Source of the DNA: Kiloniellaceae bacterium
Lineage (GTDB): Bacteria > Pseudomonadota > Alphaproteobacteria > Kiloniellales > J153
Assembly (NCBI GenBank): GCA_021776115.1
Contig: JAJFGN010000024.1
Location: forward strand, 62,001 to 126,000
Reading direction: 5' to 3'
Length of the DNA stretch: 64,000 nt
The notes under the pieces were generated by a model that saw nothing but the letters and a program-made list of their open reading frames with translations, was not told where the DNA came from and did no database searches. Shown here piece by piece: positions 16,826-26,056 of this stretch. Each line of letters begins with the position of its first letter. The first letter of the stretch is position 1. The position numbers were made by a program, and so were the translations under genes.

Positions 16826-17386
16826 TCAGTGTTTCTCGAATGTTGGGGCGGAGTGCTGGTTGTTAGCTGGCCGATAGAAGATGTGGCGTCCGATTTTGGG
16901 CCCCAGACTCAACTTATCGCGCCATGACGGGATCACAGACTCTGCATGATACCACAGCGCGCCCGCGGTCGGGTCTGTTGAGTCCTGCCAGAATACCCGC
17001 CGGGCAAGGGCCTTGCTGCGCTCCCAAGCACTCCAGTCGTGCGGCCGGTCGCTGCGCCCGTCGCACCACCATGTGAATTGGCAGCGATACCGTTCGATGC
17101 CGCCTTGCCGGACAACACCGCAGATCTCGCCGGGGAAGAGCGGATGCTGCGCCCGGTTCATGACCACATGACCGACCGCGATCTTGCCTTCGTCGGGCTC
17201 GCCCCGGGCCTCGAAGTAGATTGTCAGGGCCAGGCACTCGATTTCTTCCGTTACGTTGAGCCCGGCGCTCGCCGGCGCCCATGACGCCGGACCGCCGAGA
17301 GTCGCGACAATGACAACCGTGGCCAGAGCCAAGCGTCCGAGACGGTCAGCTTGTCGCCATGCTAACGACGGGGCGCTCTTACCCAT
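16826..17386 (-). CDS. SleB-type cell wall hydrolase
   Basis: Started at ATG 17386 (MGKSAPSLAW), preceded by GGGGAA, giving 186 residues; a longer frame to 17581 exists but lacks support. A membrane-spanning or signal segment (LALATVVIVATLGGPASWA) leads to the SleB/CwlJ hydrolase_2 domain: ECLALTIYFEARGE contains the catalytic Glu, followed by VGHVVMNRAQHP, CQFTWWCDG and ALWYHAESV. SleB enzymes are lytic transglycosylases; in non-sporulating alphaproteobacteria they are periplasmic wall remodelling enzymes. Convergent with the 98-residue gene. Confidence 0.88.
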   Translation of the reverse strand: MGKSAPSLAWRQADRLGRLALATVVIVATLGGPASWAPASAGLNVTEEIECLALTIYFEARGEPDEGKIAVGHVVMNRAQHPLFPGEICGVVRQGGIERYRCQFTWWCDGRSDRPHDWSAWERSKALARRVFWQDSTDPTAGALWYHAESVIPSWRDKLSLGPKIGRHIFYRPANNQHSAPTFEKH

Positions 17387-17925
17387 TCGGATCGATTCCC
17401 CAATCGAATATCTATCCGGCCGTGCGTAAGGCCGAAGTACCCAAGAGGCATTTCGCCGGAGGCATACCGCCCTGGCTCTCTGCCAAGCTATTCCCCAAAG
17501 CGCACTGGACGTAAGAGTCGGCCAAGCGCGAGGCCGCGAGCCTACAAAGTTTAGCGATCCCTGTGAAGCCCTGGCATTCACCGCCGACGCAGGAACTCCG
17601 ACTCATATGCCTAGAGATAAATTATAATATTAACTATAAAACAATAAGATAGTATATTTTTCTAATAGTTTAAATGAATTATATGGCCCAAATGGATCAG
17701 GCGTTTTTCTGAGTCGATCATCGGCGGGTGGGATACCGGCTGAGCACGTCCAATTTAGGTTAGCCAGATATTAAGCGTAAGGGCCTACCAAGAAAGCATC
17801 GCCGCGCTTGTTTTCCGGCGCGGGTCTCGGCTCAGGCGGACTTGGCTTCATCCCAGGGGAAAGCCTTGTTGTTCCGTCGCTTTTCTTTCCGAGGTTGGTT
17901 TGACCGGACCCAAAGCCTTCTGACC
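17387..17925. other. Divergent intergenic region between hydrolase and histidine kinase genes
   Basis: About 540 bases without a supported gene. Bases 17610-17690 are very AT-rich (runs such as AAATTATAATATTAAC), likely promoter DNA for one or both divergent genes. An in-frame TTG at 17842 could extend the kinase by 28 residues. No clear terminator, RNA structure or operator was found. Confidence 0.45.
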
Positions 17926-20115
17926 ATGAAATCGTTGTTCCGCGCTGCCGCCTCGCGGCCTATCGTCCTTCTCACCGGCACGGTTCTTGGCGGTTCCCTT
18001 GCCTTTCTCTTTTATGTCGCCGTCACGATAAGCGATCTGAAGGACGATTTGCCGCTCGAGCTGCTCGACCGGCAGCACTCGCTTTATCGAATTCTCGAGG
18101 ACTTGGTCACGCTGCACCGCATCGTCCAGCACGCGGCCAACGAACCGAATTCGGTGCGGCTTGGCTCTATTCGCGGGCAGGCCGCCATAACTCGGTTCAA
18201 CCTGATCGAAATTATGAGGCGAACGGACCAACCCGGCGTGGAAGCCGCGGCCCGCATCCACGCCCAAATAAACCCGATCCTCGACGATATTCAAATGTGG
18301 CTGGACAACGGATTTTTGGGTCTTGCGCCCAATTCCCAGACGGTCTTGAACGCCATGGCGTTACGCACCTTGGACGCGCCCGGTTCGATCGAGTCTCTCT
18401 TGATCAAGGCACACAAGGAGGCTACGGCTGTCTTGGAGCGCGACGTGTCGTACCTGGAAAAATTCAGAGAGACACTGGTCCCAATTATGGTCCAGATCGT
18501 GCTTATAGGATTCCTCTTCGCCTTTTATGCCCATAGGGCTCAGCGCTTGGCAGCGGCCAATAGTCTTGCCCAAGACCGGCTAAGAGACGCGATCGAGTCT
18601 ATCCCTGTCGCCTTCAGCCTGTACGACAAGAACGCGAAGCTTGTCATGTTCAACCAAAAGCACCTCGAGATTTATCCCGGCCCCAAGGAGAAAATGGTCG
18701 TCGGTGCCTCATTCTACGATTTAATTGACGCTGCCTTGAAGAGCGACCGCCTGGGCGTCGCGGCCGAGGACGTCGAGGAATGGCGGGCGTCGCGCCTGGC
18801 CTCGTTCCGGGAACATTCCGGCTCGATCGAGGTGCCGTTAGCCGACGGCAGCATTTATAGCATCACGGAGCGGCCGACCGCCGAGGGTGGAACCGTCACA
18901 ATCGCCACGGACGTCATGGAGACCCGCGCGCGTGAGGCCCAACTTCTGAGCGTCGGCGGCGAGCTGCGGGAGAAGAACATTCAACTCGACGCCGCCCTGG
19001 ACAACATGGTCGTGGGATTGGCCCTGTTCGACCAAGATCACCGCCTGATCGTTTGCAATCGCCGTTACCTGGAAATCTATCGCTTACCCGCGGAGTTGGG
19101 CCGGCAAGGCACCGAACTTCGCCGTATCATGGAGGTGAGCACGAAAATACAGGGTTGTAGTGAAGAAGACGCCAAAAAGAGAATAGAAACGCGCATGGCC
19201 ATGGCGGCCAAGAGGGAGCATTCCGAGGATCGGGATTTTTTCTCCAGAGGCCTCGTGGTCAAGCGGACTCATCGGCCAATGCCCGATGGCGGTTCGATCG
19301 CCATTTACGAAGACATCACGGCTAGGGCCAAAGCCGAGCGCGAGTTGCGTGCCGCGAAAGAAGAGGCGGAGTTGGCAAGCCGCTCTAAATCGGAGTTCTT
19401 AGCCAACGTTAGTCACGAGCTCCGCACGCCTTTGAACGCCATTATCGGATTCTCCGAAATCATCAAGACCGAGTTGTTCGGGCCGATAGAGCCCGCCCAA
19501 TACAAGGAGTATGCAGGCGATATTCACGATAGCGGGCGCCACCTTTTAAGCCTGATCAACGACATTCTAGATCTTTCGAAAGTCGAAGCCGGTAAGTTCG
19601 AAATGATGGAGACCGACGTCGACATCGCGGATGCGGTCGAAGCCTCGATGCGCTTGGTGCGGGACCGTGCGCACCAAGGTCAGATTCGATTAATTAACGC
19701 CCTCCCGTCCAGCCTGCCGATCCTGATCGCCGATGCGCGCGCGGTCAAACAGATCCTCCTCAATCTCATGTCCAATGCCGTGAAATTTACCCAGGCAGGC
19801 GGCACGGTCACGATTGGAGCGGTGGCCGAAAACGATGGGCCGCTTGAGCTGACCATCACGGATACCGGCATAGGTATGAATCAGAAAGACGTGGCGCTGG
19901 CTCTTACGCCCTTTGGCCAGGTCGATTCCGCTTTCAGTAGGCGTTTCGAGGGAACCGGCCTGGGTCTCCCGCTGACGGAACGTTTGATGTTGTTGCACGG
20001 TGGCACCTTGGACGTGAAAAGCGAGTCTGATGTTGGCACCTGCGTGACGGTGCGGTTTCCGGTGGATCGCGTGCAACGCGGCCTCAAGCCTTTGCCAGAC
20101 CGGCAGGCGCAATAA
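17926..20115 (+). CDS. Membrane PAS-PAS sensor histidine kinase
   Basis: About 729 residues from ATG 17926 (TTG at 17842 is an alternative). Order: a transmembrane helix (PIVLLTGTVLGGSLAFLFYV), a periplasmic helical sensor of about 150 residues, a second helix (VQIVLIGFLFAFY), two PAS domains (SIPVAFSLYDKNAKLVMFN and NMVVGLALFDQDHRLIVCN), then HisKA with the phosphoacceptor H497 in ANVSHELRTPLNAIIGFSE, and HATPase with NLMSNAVKFT (N-box), DTGIGM and GTGLGLPL. No receiver domain or response-regulator gene is adjacent. The HAL-family gene follows on the same strand after 137 bases. Signal unknown. Confidence 0.93.
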   Translation: MKSLFRAAASRPIVLLTGTVLGGSLAFLFYVAVTISDLKDDLPLELLDRQHSLYRILEDLVTLHRIVQHAANEPNSVRLGSIRGQAAITRFNLIEIMRRTDQPGVEAAARIHAQINPILDDIQMWLDNGFLGLAPNSQTVLNAMALRTLDAPGSIESLLIKAHKEATAVLERDVSYLEKFRETLVPIMVQIVLIGFLFAFYAHRAQRLAAANSLAQDRLRDAIESIPVAFSLYDKNAKLVMFNQKHLEIYPGPKEKMVVGASFYDLIDAALKSDRLGVAAEDVEEWRASRLASFREHSGSIEVPLADGSIYSITERPTAEGGTVTIATDVMETRAREAQLLSVGGELREKNIQLDAALDNMVVGLALFDQDHRLIVCNRRYLEIYRLPAELGRQGTELRRIMEVSTKIQGCSEEDAKKRIETRMAMAAKREHSEDRDFFSRGLVVKRTHRPMPDGGSIAIYEDITARAKAERELRAAKEEAELASRSKSEFLANVSHELRTPLNAIIGFSEIIKTELFGPIEPAQYKEYAGDIHDSGRHLLSLINDILDLSKVEAGKFEMMETDVDIADAVEASMRLVRDRAHQGQIRLINALPSSLPILIADARAVKQILLNLMSNAVKFTQAGGTVTIGAVAENDGPLELTITDTGIGMNQKDVALALTPFGQVDSAFSRRFEGTGLGLPLTERLMLLHGGTLDVKSESDVGTCVTVRFPVDRVQRGLKPLPDRQAQ

Positions 20116-20252
20116 CGACTACAAGATTAAAGATTCGCCAGGGCTGTTCCAGGCCCCACCCGCCGTGCGGGCTCATGCTTGCATAACCCTATGGGGCGTG
20201 CTGTAGGTCTCCTTGGAGAGAGGTCAAGGCCCGCAGGGACATACGTATAAGC

Positions 20253-21689
20253 ATGACGATAACACTCGACACGCGTGCGGATATTACGCTCGACACCTAC
20301 TATCGAGCCGCCTGGCAGAGCGAGGACGTGCACCTTTCCGCCGGTGCATTATCGCAGATGACGGCTTGCCGCGAGGCATTCCTGGCGCTGTTGGACGATC
20401 CGGATACGGTCGTTTACGGGGTTACGTCGGGTTACGGGCATAGGGCTCATCTGCGGTTCACACCTGCCGAGCGGCGCGAGCATGCCCGGCGAAGCTCTCT
20501 CGCCGCGGCCACCAGCTTCGGGGACCCCCTGCCATGGCGTGTCACCAGGGGCATGGTCCTGGCCCGTCTGACCAACTTCGTCGAGGGTCACGCCGCGATC
20601 ACCCCGGCTCTTGCCGAGGCGGTGGCGGCAATGCTGGCGCAGAAGGACTTACCGCCGGTGCCGGGCCTTGGCAACGGATGCCCTGGGGAAATTCAGGCCC
20701 TAGCGAGTCTTTTCGCACCGCTGATGCAATCGCACGTTTTGGCCGAGAAGGATGCCCTGTCGCTGATAAACGGCAGCCCCTGCGCGGTGGCGCTGAACGC
20801 CGACGCCGCCCTCGCCGCGCGGGCACGTTTAGGGCTCGCGATAGAGGTTTTCGCCCTCTCTATAGAGGCTTTCTTGGCCCCCCTGGATGCCTACGATCCG
20901 GCGCTCGATCTCTTGTGGGAAGACCCGCATGAAGCTGCCGTGTTAAGGGCGCTGCGGACCTGGCTCGATGGAGCCGCGGACCAGCGGCGCCCCTTTCAAG
21001 CACCGGTTTCCTGGCGCATTGCACCGCGTGTGCTGGGGCAGGCGCATCGGGCGCAAGCGCAGGCCGAGGAGGCCGCCACCATCGGCCTGCGGGCCGTCTC
21101 TGACAACCCCGTGTTCGTGCCCCCCGACAGCCTAAACCCGCGCGGGCAGGTTCTATCGAACGGCGGTTATCACAACGCCAAGGCCTATCCGGCACTGGAT
21201 AGTCTCGCTGCGTCTTGGGCGGACCTGGCGCTCCTTTGCGACCGCCAGTGCACAAAACTGATGGACGGCAAGGTTTCTCTGCTGCCAGAGAACCTGATGG
21301 TCGGCGACGGATATATCGGGTGCCTGGGATTCACGGCGGCGGCGCTCGCGGAACAAGCCCGGCGCGCGGCGCCCAGGACTTTTCTACCAGGCAGCGAAGG
21401 CGGCGGTTTCGCTCAGAACGATGTCGCGGTTCCGACGTTTCTTTCGTGGCGCGGCGAAGCGGAGGCGGGGCGGTGTCTCGATGGGTGCCTCGCAGTTCTT
21501 GCGGCGGTTTCCAGTCAAGCCCTGTACGTCACGGAGCGCGCGGCGCCACCGCGCCTGGACCCTCTGGTCAAGATAGTTCGCGACACAGTGCCGCCGGTGC
21601 GCGAAATGCGGTCTCTGGCCGGAGAGATAGAGGCACTCCAGCGACTTTTCACAGCCAAGGTCTTCGCCGGGGCCCCGGCCGAGATTTAA
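20253..21689 (+). CDS. HAL/PAL-family aromatic amino acid lyase homologue without the MIO triad
   Basis: 478 residues with the phenylalanine/histidine ammonia-lyase fold: VVYGVTSGYG (Y55, matching the catalytic Tyr loop), EKDALSLINGS, AVSDNPVF, SNGGYHNAK and a C-terminal GSEGGGFAQND. At the place of the Ala-Ser-Gly triad that cyclises to the MIO cofactor it has C143-P144-G145 (GNGCPGEIQAL). The stretch between this and LINGS is about 20 residues shorter than in HutH. It therefore cannot make MIO in the known way; it may be a binding protein, a different lyase, or member of a divergent clade. A TAXI binding-protein gene follows on the same strand. Confidence 0.85.
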   Translation: MTITLDTRADITLDTYYRAAWQSEDVHLSAGALSQMTACREAFLALLDDPDTVVYGVTSGYGHRAHLRFTPAERREHARRSSLAAATSFGDPLPWRVTRGMVLARLTNFVEGHAAITPALAEAVAAMLAQKDLPPVPGLGNGCPGEIQALASLFAPLMQSHVLAEKDALSLINGSPCAVALNADAALAARARLGLAIEVFALSIEAFLAPLDAYDPALDLLWEDPHEAAVLRALRTWLDGAADQRRPFQAPVSWRIAPRVLGQAHRAQAQAEEAATIGLRAVSDNPVFVPPDSLNPRGQVLSNGGYHNAKAYPALDSLAASWADLALLCDRQCTKLMDGKVSLLPENLMVGDGYIGCLGFTAAALAEQARRAAPRTFLPGSEGGGFAQNDVAVPTFLSWRGEAEAGRCLDGCLAVLAAVSSQALYVTERAAPPRLDPLVKIVRDTVPPVREMRSLAGEIEALQRLFTAKVFAGAPAEI

Positions 21690-21699
21690 CAATCAACCG

Positions 21700-21751
21700 G
21701 ATTGTTCGCACGGGAACATCGTGACACCTTAGCTACCGAGTGCGAACAATC
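21700..21751. promoter_or_regulatory. 12-bp perfect dyad between the HAL-like and TAXI genes
   Basis: GATTGTTCGCAC (21700-21711) and GTGCGAACAATC (21740-21751) are exact reverse complements, separated by 28 bases. It begins 10 bases after the HAL-like stop and ends 16 bases before the TAXI start. No U-tract follows. It could be two operator half-sites or an intercistronic mRNA hairpin setting relative expression. Confidence 0.55.
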
Positions 21752-21767
21752 GGGATGGACTGGCTCC

Positions 21768-22766
21768 ATGATTGCTAAGAGGGTTCTGGCCATCGCTGCT
21801 TGCGCGGCCGCTGCGATTGGCCTTGCCAGCGCGCAAGAGGTGCAATTTTTTCGTATCGGCACCGGTGGTTTAGGGGGCACTTACTTTTCGATCGGCAACC
21901 TCATTGCCAGCGCCATCAGCAATCCGCCTGGGTCGCGCAACTGCGCGAGCGGCGATAGCTGCGGCGTGCCCGGGCTGGTAGCGGTCGCGCAATCCTCGAT
22001 CGGTTCGGTCGCCAATATCGAGGCGATCCGTTCGGGATCGCTCGAGTCGGCAATTACGCAGTCGGACGTCGCCTATTGGGCCGTTACGGGCACGGGGATC
22101 TACGCGGGCAACGATAGGGTGGATAGTTTGCGCGCGATCGCCAACTTGTACCCCGAGAGCGTTCATTTGGTGGCCCGCAAAGGCGCGGGAATCTCTTCGG
22201 TTCGCGATCTAAAGGGCAAACGCGTCTCCCTGGATGAACCCGGCTCCGGCACCCTGGTCGACGCGCGTATTATTCTCGAAGCCTACGGTTTGAGTGAAAA
22301 AGACATCAAGGCCGAATTTATCAAGCCGACGCCCGCGATCGATCGAATCAAGAACAATCAACTCGACGCCTTTTTTATCGTGGTCGGGTTTCCCGCCGGT
22401 GCCGTGTCCAAGATCGTGTCGGGCATTGGGGCGAAAATCGTGCCGATTGACGGGCCAGAGGTAAAGGCGATCCTGGCCGAGTATCGATTTTTCACGGAAA
22501 CCGTCATACCGGCGGGAGCCTACGGTGGCGTTGGCGAGATCAAGACCATCAGCGTCGGCGCGCAATGGGTCGTCGACGCAATCGTGGATGACGAAGTCGT
22601 TTACCAAATTACAAAATCCTTGTGGAATGCCCGTTCGCGCAAGCTTCTCGATGGCGGTCATATGCAGGGTAGGGCGATCACTCTCGAGACAGCGTTGGAT
22701 GGTGTGGAGATACCGTTACATCGCGGCGCGGCGCGGTATTACAGGGAAGTCGGACTGCTGAAATAG
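21768..22766 (+). CDS. TAXI-family TRAP transporter substrate-binding protein
   Basis: 332 residues from ATG 21768. The signal peptide (VLAIAACAAAAIGLASAQE) is followed by the TAXI opening FFRIGTGGLGGTYFSIGN, then SVANIEAIRSG, QSDVAYWA and VGFPAGAV, all usual for this periplasmic family, which binds glutamate, glutamine or related organic acids and passes them to TRAP membrane subunits. An in-frame upstream ATG (21702) would bury the signal peptide and overlap the dyad. No DctQM-type membrane gene is adjacent, so it is an orphan binding protein, perhaps a sensor partner or user of a distant permease. Confidence 0.93.
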   Translation: MIAKRVLAIAACAAAAIGLASAQEVQFFRIGTGGLGGTYFSIGNLIASAISNPPGSRNCASGDSCGVPGLVAVAQSSIGSVANIEAIRSGSLESAITQSDVAYWAVTGTGIYAGNDRVDSLRAIANLYPESVHLVARKGAGISSVRDLKGKRVSLDEPGSGTLVDARIILEAYGLSEKDIKAEFIKPTPAIDRIKNNQLDAFFIVVGFPAGAVSKIVSGIGAKIVPIDGPEVKAILAEYRFFTETVIPAGAYGGVGEIKTISVGAQWVVDAIVDDEVVYQITKSLWNARSRKLLDGGHMQGRAITLETALDGVEIPLHRGAARYYREVGLLK

Positions 22767-22841
22767 CTGCCCATCTTCCGGGCGTCGCTGCTGCCGATCC
22801 CATCATTGCCGCTGCGCGCGGCTCGTGACAGGCTCTGCGTC

Positions 22842-23753
22842 ATGCCGGAATTTCCCGACATCAATATCTATATCGAGGCCCTCCGGGCCCGCATCGAGGG
22901 CCAGGTCCTCCGGGACGTGCGCCTGCGCGGTCCTTTCCTTCTGCGCACCGCGACGCCGCCCCTGACTGAGGTTAAGGGCCGGCGGGTCGTTACCATCCGT
23001 CGTTTGGGCAAGCGGATAGCGATCGGCTTGGAGGGTGAGCTGTGGCTGGTTCTGCATCTGATGATCGCGGGGCGGTTGCATTGGCGATCCCCGGACGCTC
23101 CGCTTGCCAGCAAGAATACCCTGATGGCGGCCGATTTCGACGACGGTAGCCTGGTTCTAACCGAAGCCGGATCGAAGCGCCGGGCGTCCCTGCATTTGGT
23201 TGAGGGGGAGGCCGCCTTGGCGCTGCACGATCCCGGCGGCCTCGAGGTCTTGGAGGCGAGTGCGGCGGAATTCGCCGACCGCCTATCCAGTGCAAATCAC
23301 ACATTGAAGCGCGCTTTGACCGACCCCCGCCTCTTCAGTGGGATCGGCAACGCCTATTCCGACGAGATCCTGCACCGGGCCCGGCTGTCGCCCGTCGCCA
23401 TGACCCGGTCCCTGTCGGCGGCGGAGGCGGAACGCCTCTTTGTCGCGACGCGGGAAACACTGGATCTCTGGGTTGATCGCCTGCGTGCGGAGACAGGCGA
23501 CGGCTTTCCAACAAAGGTAACGGCCTTTCGCCCGGACATGGCGGTTCATGGCCGGTACGGCGAAGCCTGCCCGGATTGCGGTGCTCCGATCCAGCGAATT
23601 CGATACGCCAAGAACGAGGTCAATTACTGCGCGCGTTGTCAGACCGGTGGCAAACTCTTGGCGGACCGCGCATTGTCGCGCCTGCTGAAAAAAGATTGGC
23701 CGCGTACGCTCGAAGAACTGGAACATCGTGTAAGCAATGACGAGCGGAATTGA
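22842..23753 (+). CDS. Fpg/Nei-family DNA glycosylase
   Basis: 303 residues from ATG 22842, giving [14 protein letters not shown]; after Met removal the N-terminal Pro is the nucleophile and E3 the helper. Also visible are the helix-two-turn-helix [19 protein letters not shown] and a zinc finger CPDCG...YCARCQ. Enzymes of this group excise oxidised bases and cut the strand. The residues replacing the LPEVE of MutM (FPDIN), the [11 protein letters not shown] block and a tail of about 37 residues after the zinc finger point to a branch distinct from MutM, so lesion preference is open. A longer frame from 22806 is unlikely because it would hide the nucleophile. Confidence 0.92.
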   Translation: MPEFPDINIYIEALRARIEGQVLRDVRLRGPFLLRTATPPLTEVKGRRVVTIRRLGKRIAIGLEGELWLVLHLMIAGRLHWRSPDAPLASKNTLMAADFDDGSLVLTEAGSKRRASLHLVEGEAALALHDPGGLEVLEASAAEFADRLSSANHTLKRALTDPRLFSGIGNAYSDEILHRARLSPVAMTRSLSAAEAERLFVATRETLDLWVDRLRAETGDGFPTKVTAFRPDMAVHGRYGEACPDCGAPIQRIRYAKNEVNYCARCQTGGKLLADRALSRLLKKDWPRTLEELEHRVSNDERN

Positions 23754-23985
23754 CATAAATCAATCCCTCTTGACGGATTTGGTCGTATCTCTTGCGTCGA
23801 TCGGTTGAAGCGGAAGTTGGACCGGATTGCACGTCAAGACGGCGTGGGACGACGGTTCGATCCACCGGATTTACTCCGCCCGATAGGGTCGACGCGGCAG
23901 GTTTGCACGCCGACCTGGCCGGTGATGCGATCGGCATCAATCGTCCGATTGTGATGATGTGACGACTCTTTCCCCCATACCACTT
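23754..23985. other. Spacer ending in a terminator; possible small RNA or 3' UTR
   Basis: No open frame with support. TTGACA (23750) and TTGACG (23770) occur but lack convincing -10 boxes at correct distance. The region runs into a strong terminator at 23986, so it is either the 3' UTR of the glycosylase gene or an independent short transcript. Confidence 0.35.
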
Positions 23986-24019
23986 GCCGCGTCCTGGCTT
24001 AGGGCGCGGCATTTCTTTT
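23986..24019 (+). terminator. Rho-independent terminator upstream of the YcaQ-like gene
   Basis: GCCGCGTCCT (23986-23995), loop GGCTT, AGGGCGCGGC (24001-24010) form a 10-bp stem with one G-U pair, followed by ATTTCTTTT. It ends 60 bases before the YcaQ-like start and over 230 bases after the glycosylase stop. Confidence 0.85.
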
Positions 24020-24079
24020 GACGACCGGTGGCGGCGATGCTTAGGATTTCGCCACGAGTATGCCCGCCAACGGACGCAA

Positions 24080-25300
24080 ATGAATAAATTGGAATCGCTT
24101 TCCCGGCCTGAGGCCCGGCGTATTGCCCTGTGTGCGCAGGGGTTCGATCAGCGCCGCACCCGCCAAGCGTCCGGTTGGGAACGGATCAACCGGACCGTCG
24201 AAACGATGGGTCTGTTGCAGATCGATTCGGTCAACGTTTTGATCCGCTCGCATTACCTGCCGGCCTATTCCCGTTTGGGCCCATACGACCGCGACGCGCT
24301 CGACCGGCGCGCCTTCGGGCTCAAGCGCAAGGCGTTGTTCGAGTACTGGGCCCACGAGGCCTCGCTCCTGCCCATGGCCCTGCACCCCTTGTTCCGCTGG
24401 CGCATGGCGCGCGCCCAACGCCACGACGGCATTTATGGTGGCCTGGCCCGCTTCGCGCGCGAGAAGCGCGGCTATGTGCAGGAGGTCCTGGAGGAGGTGC
24501 GTGCCGGCGGTCCCTTGGTGGCGCGGGAGCTTTCGCGCCCCGGTGTGCGCAAGGGCCCGTGGTGGGGTTGGACAGATGGTAAGGCGGCGCTGGAATATCT
24601 GTTCTGGACTGGCGAGGTGACGACCTCTTCCCGGCGCGGTTTCGAGCGCATCTACGACCTGACTGAGCGGGTCATTCCCTCCGAGGTTTTGAATGTGCCG
24701 ACGCCGGCCGAGGCCGATGCCGTGCGCGAGCTCGTGCGCATCGCCGCGCGCGCTCTTGGGGTCGCGACCGAGACTGACCTGCGCGACTATTTCCGGTTAC
24801 CCGTCGCCGCGACCCGCCATGCCCTAAGCGAACTGGTCGAGGCCGGAGACCTGGTCCCAGCGGACGTGAAAGGCTGGCGCCAAAAGGCCTATCTCGATCC
24901 GAATGCGCGCTGCCCCGGCCAGGTCTCGGGGACCGCGCTACTCTCGCCCTTCGATCCCTTGGTCTGGGCCCGGGCGCGGGCGGAGCGCCTGTTCAGCTTC
25001 GAGTACCGGATTGAGATCTATACCCCTGCGGCCAAACGTCAGTATGGCTATTACGTGCTGCCCCTTCTGCACCGGGGAAAACTGGTCGGCCGGGTCGATC
25101 TCAAGGCCGATCGGGCCGAGGGGCGGCTGCGCGTTCCCGCCGCACACATAGAACCGCGCTGCGATCCGGGCGCGACCGCCGAGACCCTGGCTGGAGAACT
25201 CGTCATGCTCGCCGAGTGGCTCGGCTTGGACGATGTCACGCTTGGCCGGCGCGGTAACTTGGCTCCCGCATTGAGACAGGCCCTGGGCGGCGCGGGCTAA
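24080..25300 (+). CDS. YcaQ/AlkZ-family winged-helix DNA glycosylase
   Basis: About 406 residues from ATG 24080 (MNKLESLSRPEARRIALCAQGF). This HTH_42 family unhooks interstrand crosslinks or alkylated bases. The catalytic QxD motif typical of the YcaQ branch is present in GLLQIDSVNVL (the AlkZ branch has QxQ), followed by RSHYLPAYSRLGPYD and EYWAHEASLLP, all conserved. The C-terminal LLSPFDPLVWARARAERLFSF block is also characteristic. Preceded by a terminator, so independently transcribed. The Fpg/Nei glycosylase just upstream makes a repair-flavoured pair, but they are not one operon. Confidence 0.92.
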   Translation: MNKLESLSRPEARRIALCAQGFDQRRTRQASGWERINRTVETMGLLQIDSVNVLIRSHYLPAYSRLGPYDRDALDRRAFGLKRKALFEYWAHEASLLPMALHPLFRWRMARAQRHDGIYGGLARFAREKRGYVQEVLEEVRAGGPLVARELSRPGVRKGPWWGWTDGKAALEYLFWTGEVTTSSRRGFERIYDLTERVIPSEVLNVPTPAEADAVRELVRIAARALGVATETDLRDYFRLPVAATRHALSELVEAGDLVPADVKGWRQKAYLDPNARCPGQVSGTALLSPFDPLVWARARAERLFSFEYRIEIYTPAAKRQYGYYVLPLLHRGKLVGRVDLKADRAEGRLRVPAAHIEPRCDPGATAETLAGELVMLAEWLGLDDVTLGRRGNLAPALRQALGGAG

Positions 25301-25394
25301 GCGGGCCGAAGGCCGCGCTAACCTTGCTACCCGAAGCTTTGCGGCTAGACTGCGCATTCAAGGAATGACGAGGCAAAGTTAAGGGGGCAAACGT

Positions 25395-26036
25395 ATGGCG
25401 GACACGCCGCATAACGTCACGGTAATCGACCATCCATTGGTTCAGCACAAGTTGGGCCTGATGCGGCGTAAGGAAACCAGCACAGCGGACTTCCGGCAGT
25501 TGCTGCGCGAGATTGCGCTGCTGATCGGCTATGAGGTGACGCGCGATTTGCCACTCACCAAGGTCGAGATCGAAACGCCGCTCACGCACATGATGGCGCC
25601 CCGAATCGACGGCAAAAAACTGGTGTTCATCTCGATCCTGCGCGCCGGGAACGGGTTGCTGGAAGGTTTGCTGGATCTTGCCCCCTCGGCGCGGGTCGGG
25701 CATATCGGCCTGTACCGGGATGCCAAGACCCTGAAGCCGGTGGAGTACTACTTCAAGGTTCCGCAGGACTTGAGCGAGCGGAAGGTGATCGTAGTCGATC
25801 CCATGCTGGCGACCGGCAATTCGGCAGCGGCCGCGATCTCCCGAATCATGGAACGCGGCGCCCGCGATATAAAGTTCGTCTGCCTCTTAGCCGCGCCGGA
25901 GGGGATCAAGGCCATGCACGCCAAGCACCCGAAGCTGCCAATCTATACCGCCGCGATCGACGAGTACCTGAACGATCACGGCTATATCGTGCCCGGCCTG
26001 GGCGACGCGGGCGATCGGATCTACGGCACCAAGTAG
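25395..26036 (+). CDS. upp: Uracil phosphoribosyltransferase
   Basis: Converts uracil and PRPP to UMP in pyrimidine salvage. 213 residues. Motifs: [12 protein letters not shown] at the start, [12 protein letters not shown], the PRPP loop [16 protein letters not shown], and the uracil-binding [12 protein letters not shown] at the C-terminus. ATG 25395 follows AAGGGGG. A cytosine deaminase gene follows 20 bases later on the same strand, giving a cytosine to uracil to UMP route. Confidence 0.97.
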   Translation: MADTPHNVTVIDHPLVQHKLGLMRRKETSTADFRQLLREIALLIGYEVTRDLPLTKVEIETPLTHMMAPRIDGKKLVFISILRAGNGLLEGLLDLAPSARVGHIGLYRDAKTLKPVEYYFKVPQDLSERKVIVVDPMLATGNSAAAAISRIMERGARDIKFVCLLAAPEGIKAMHAKHPKLPIYTAAIDEYLNDHGYIVPGLGDAGDRIYGTK

Positions 26037-26056
26037 AATCAAGGGAGGGCCAAAGC

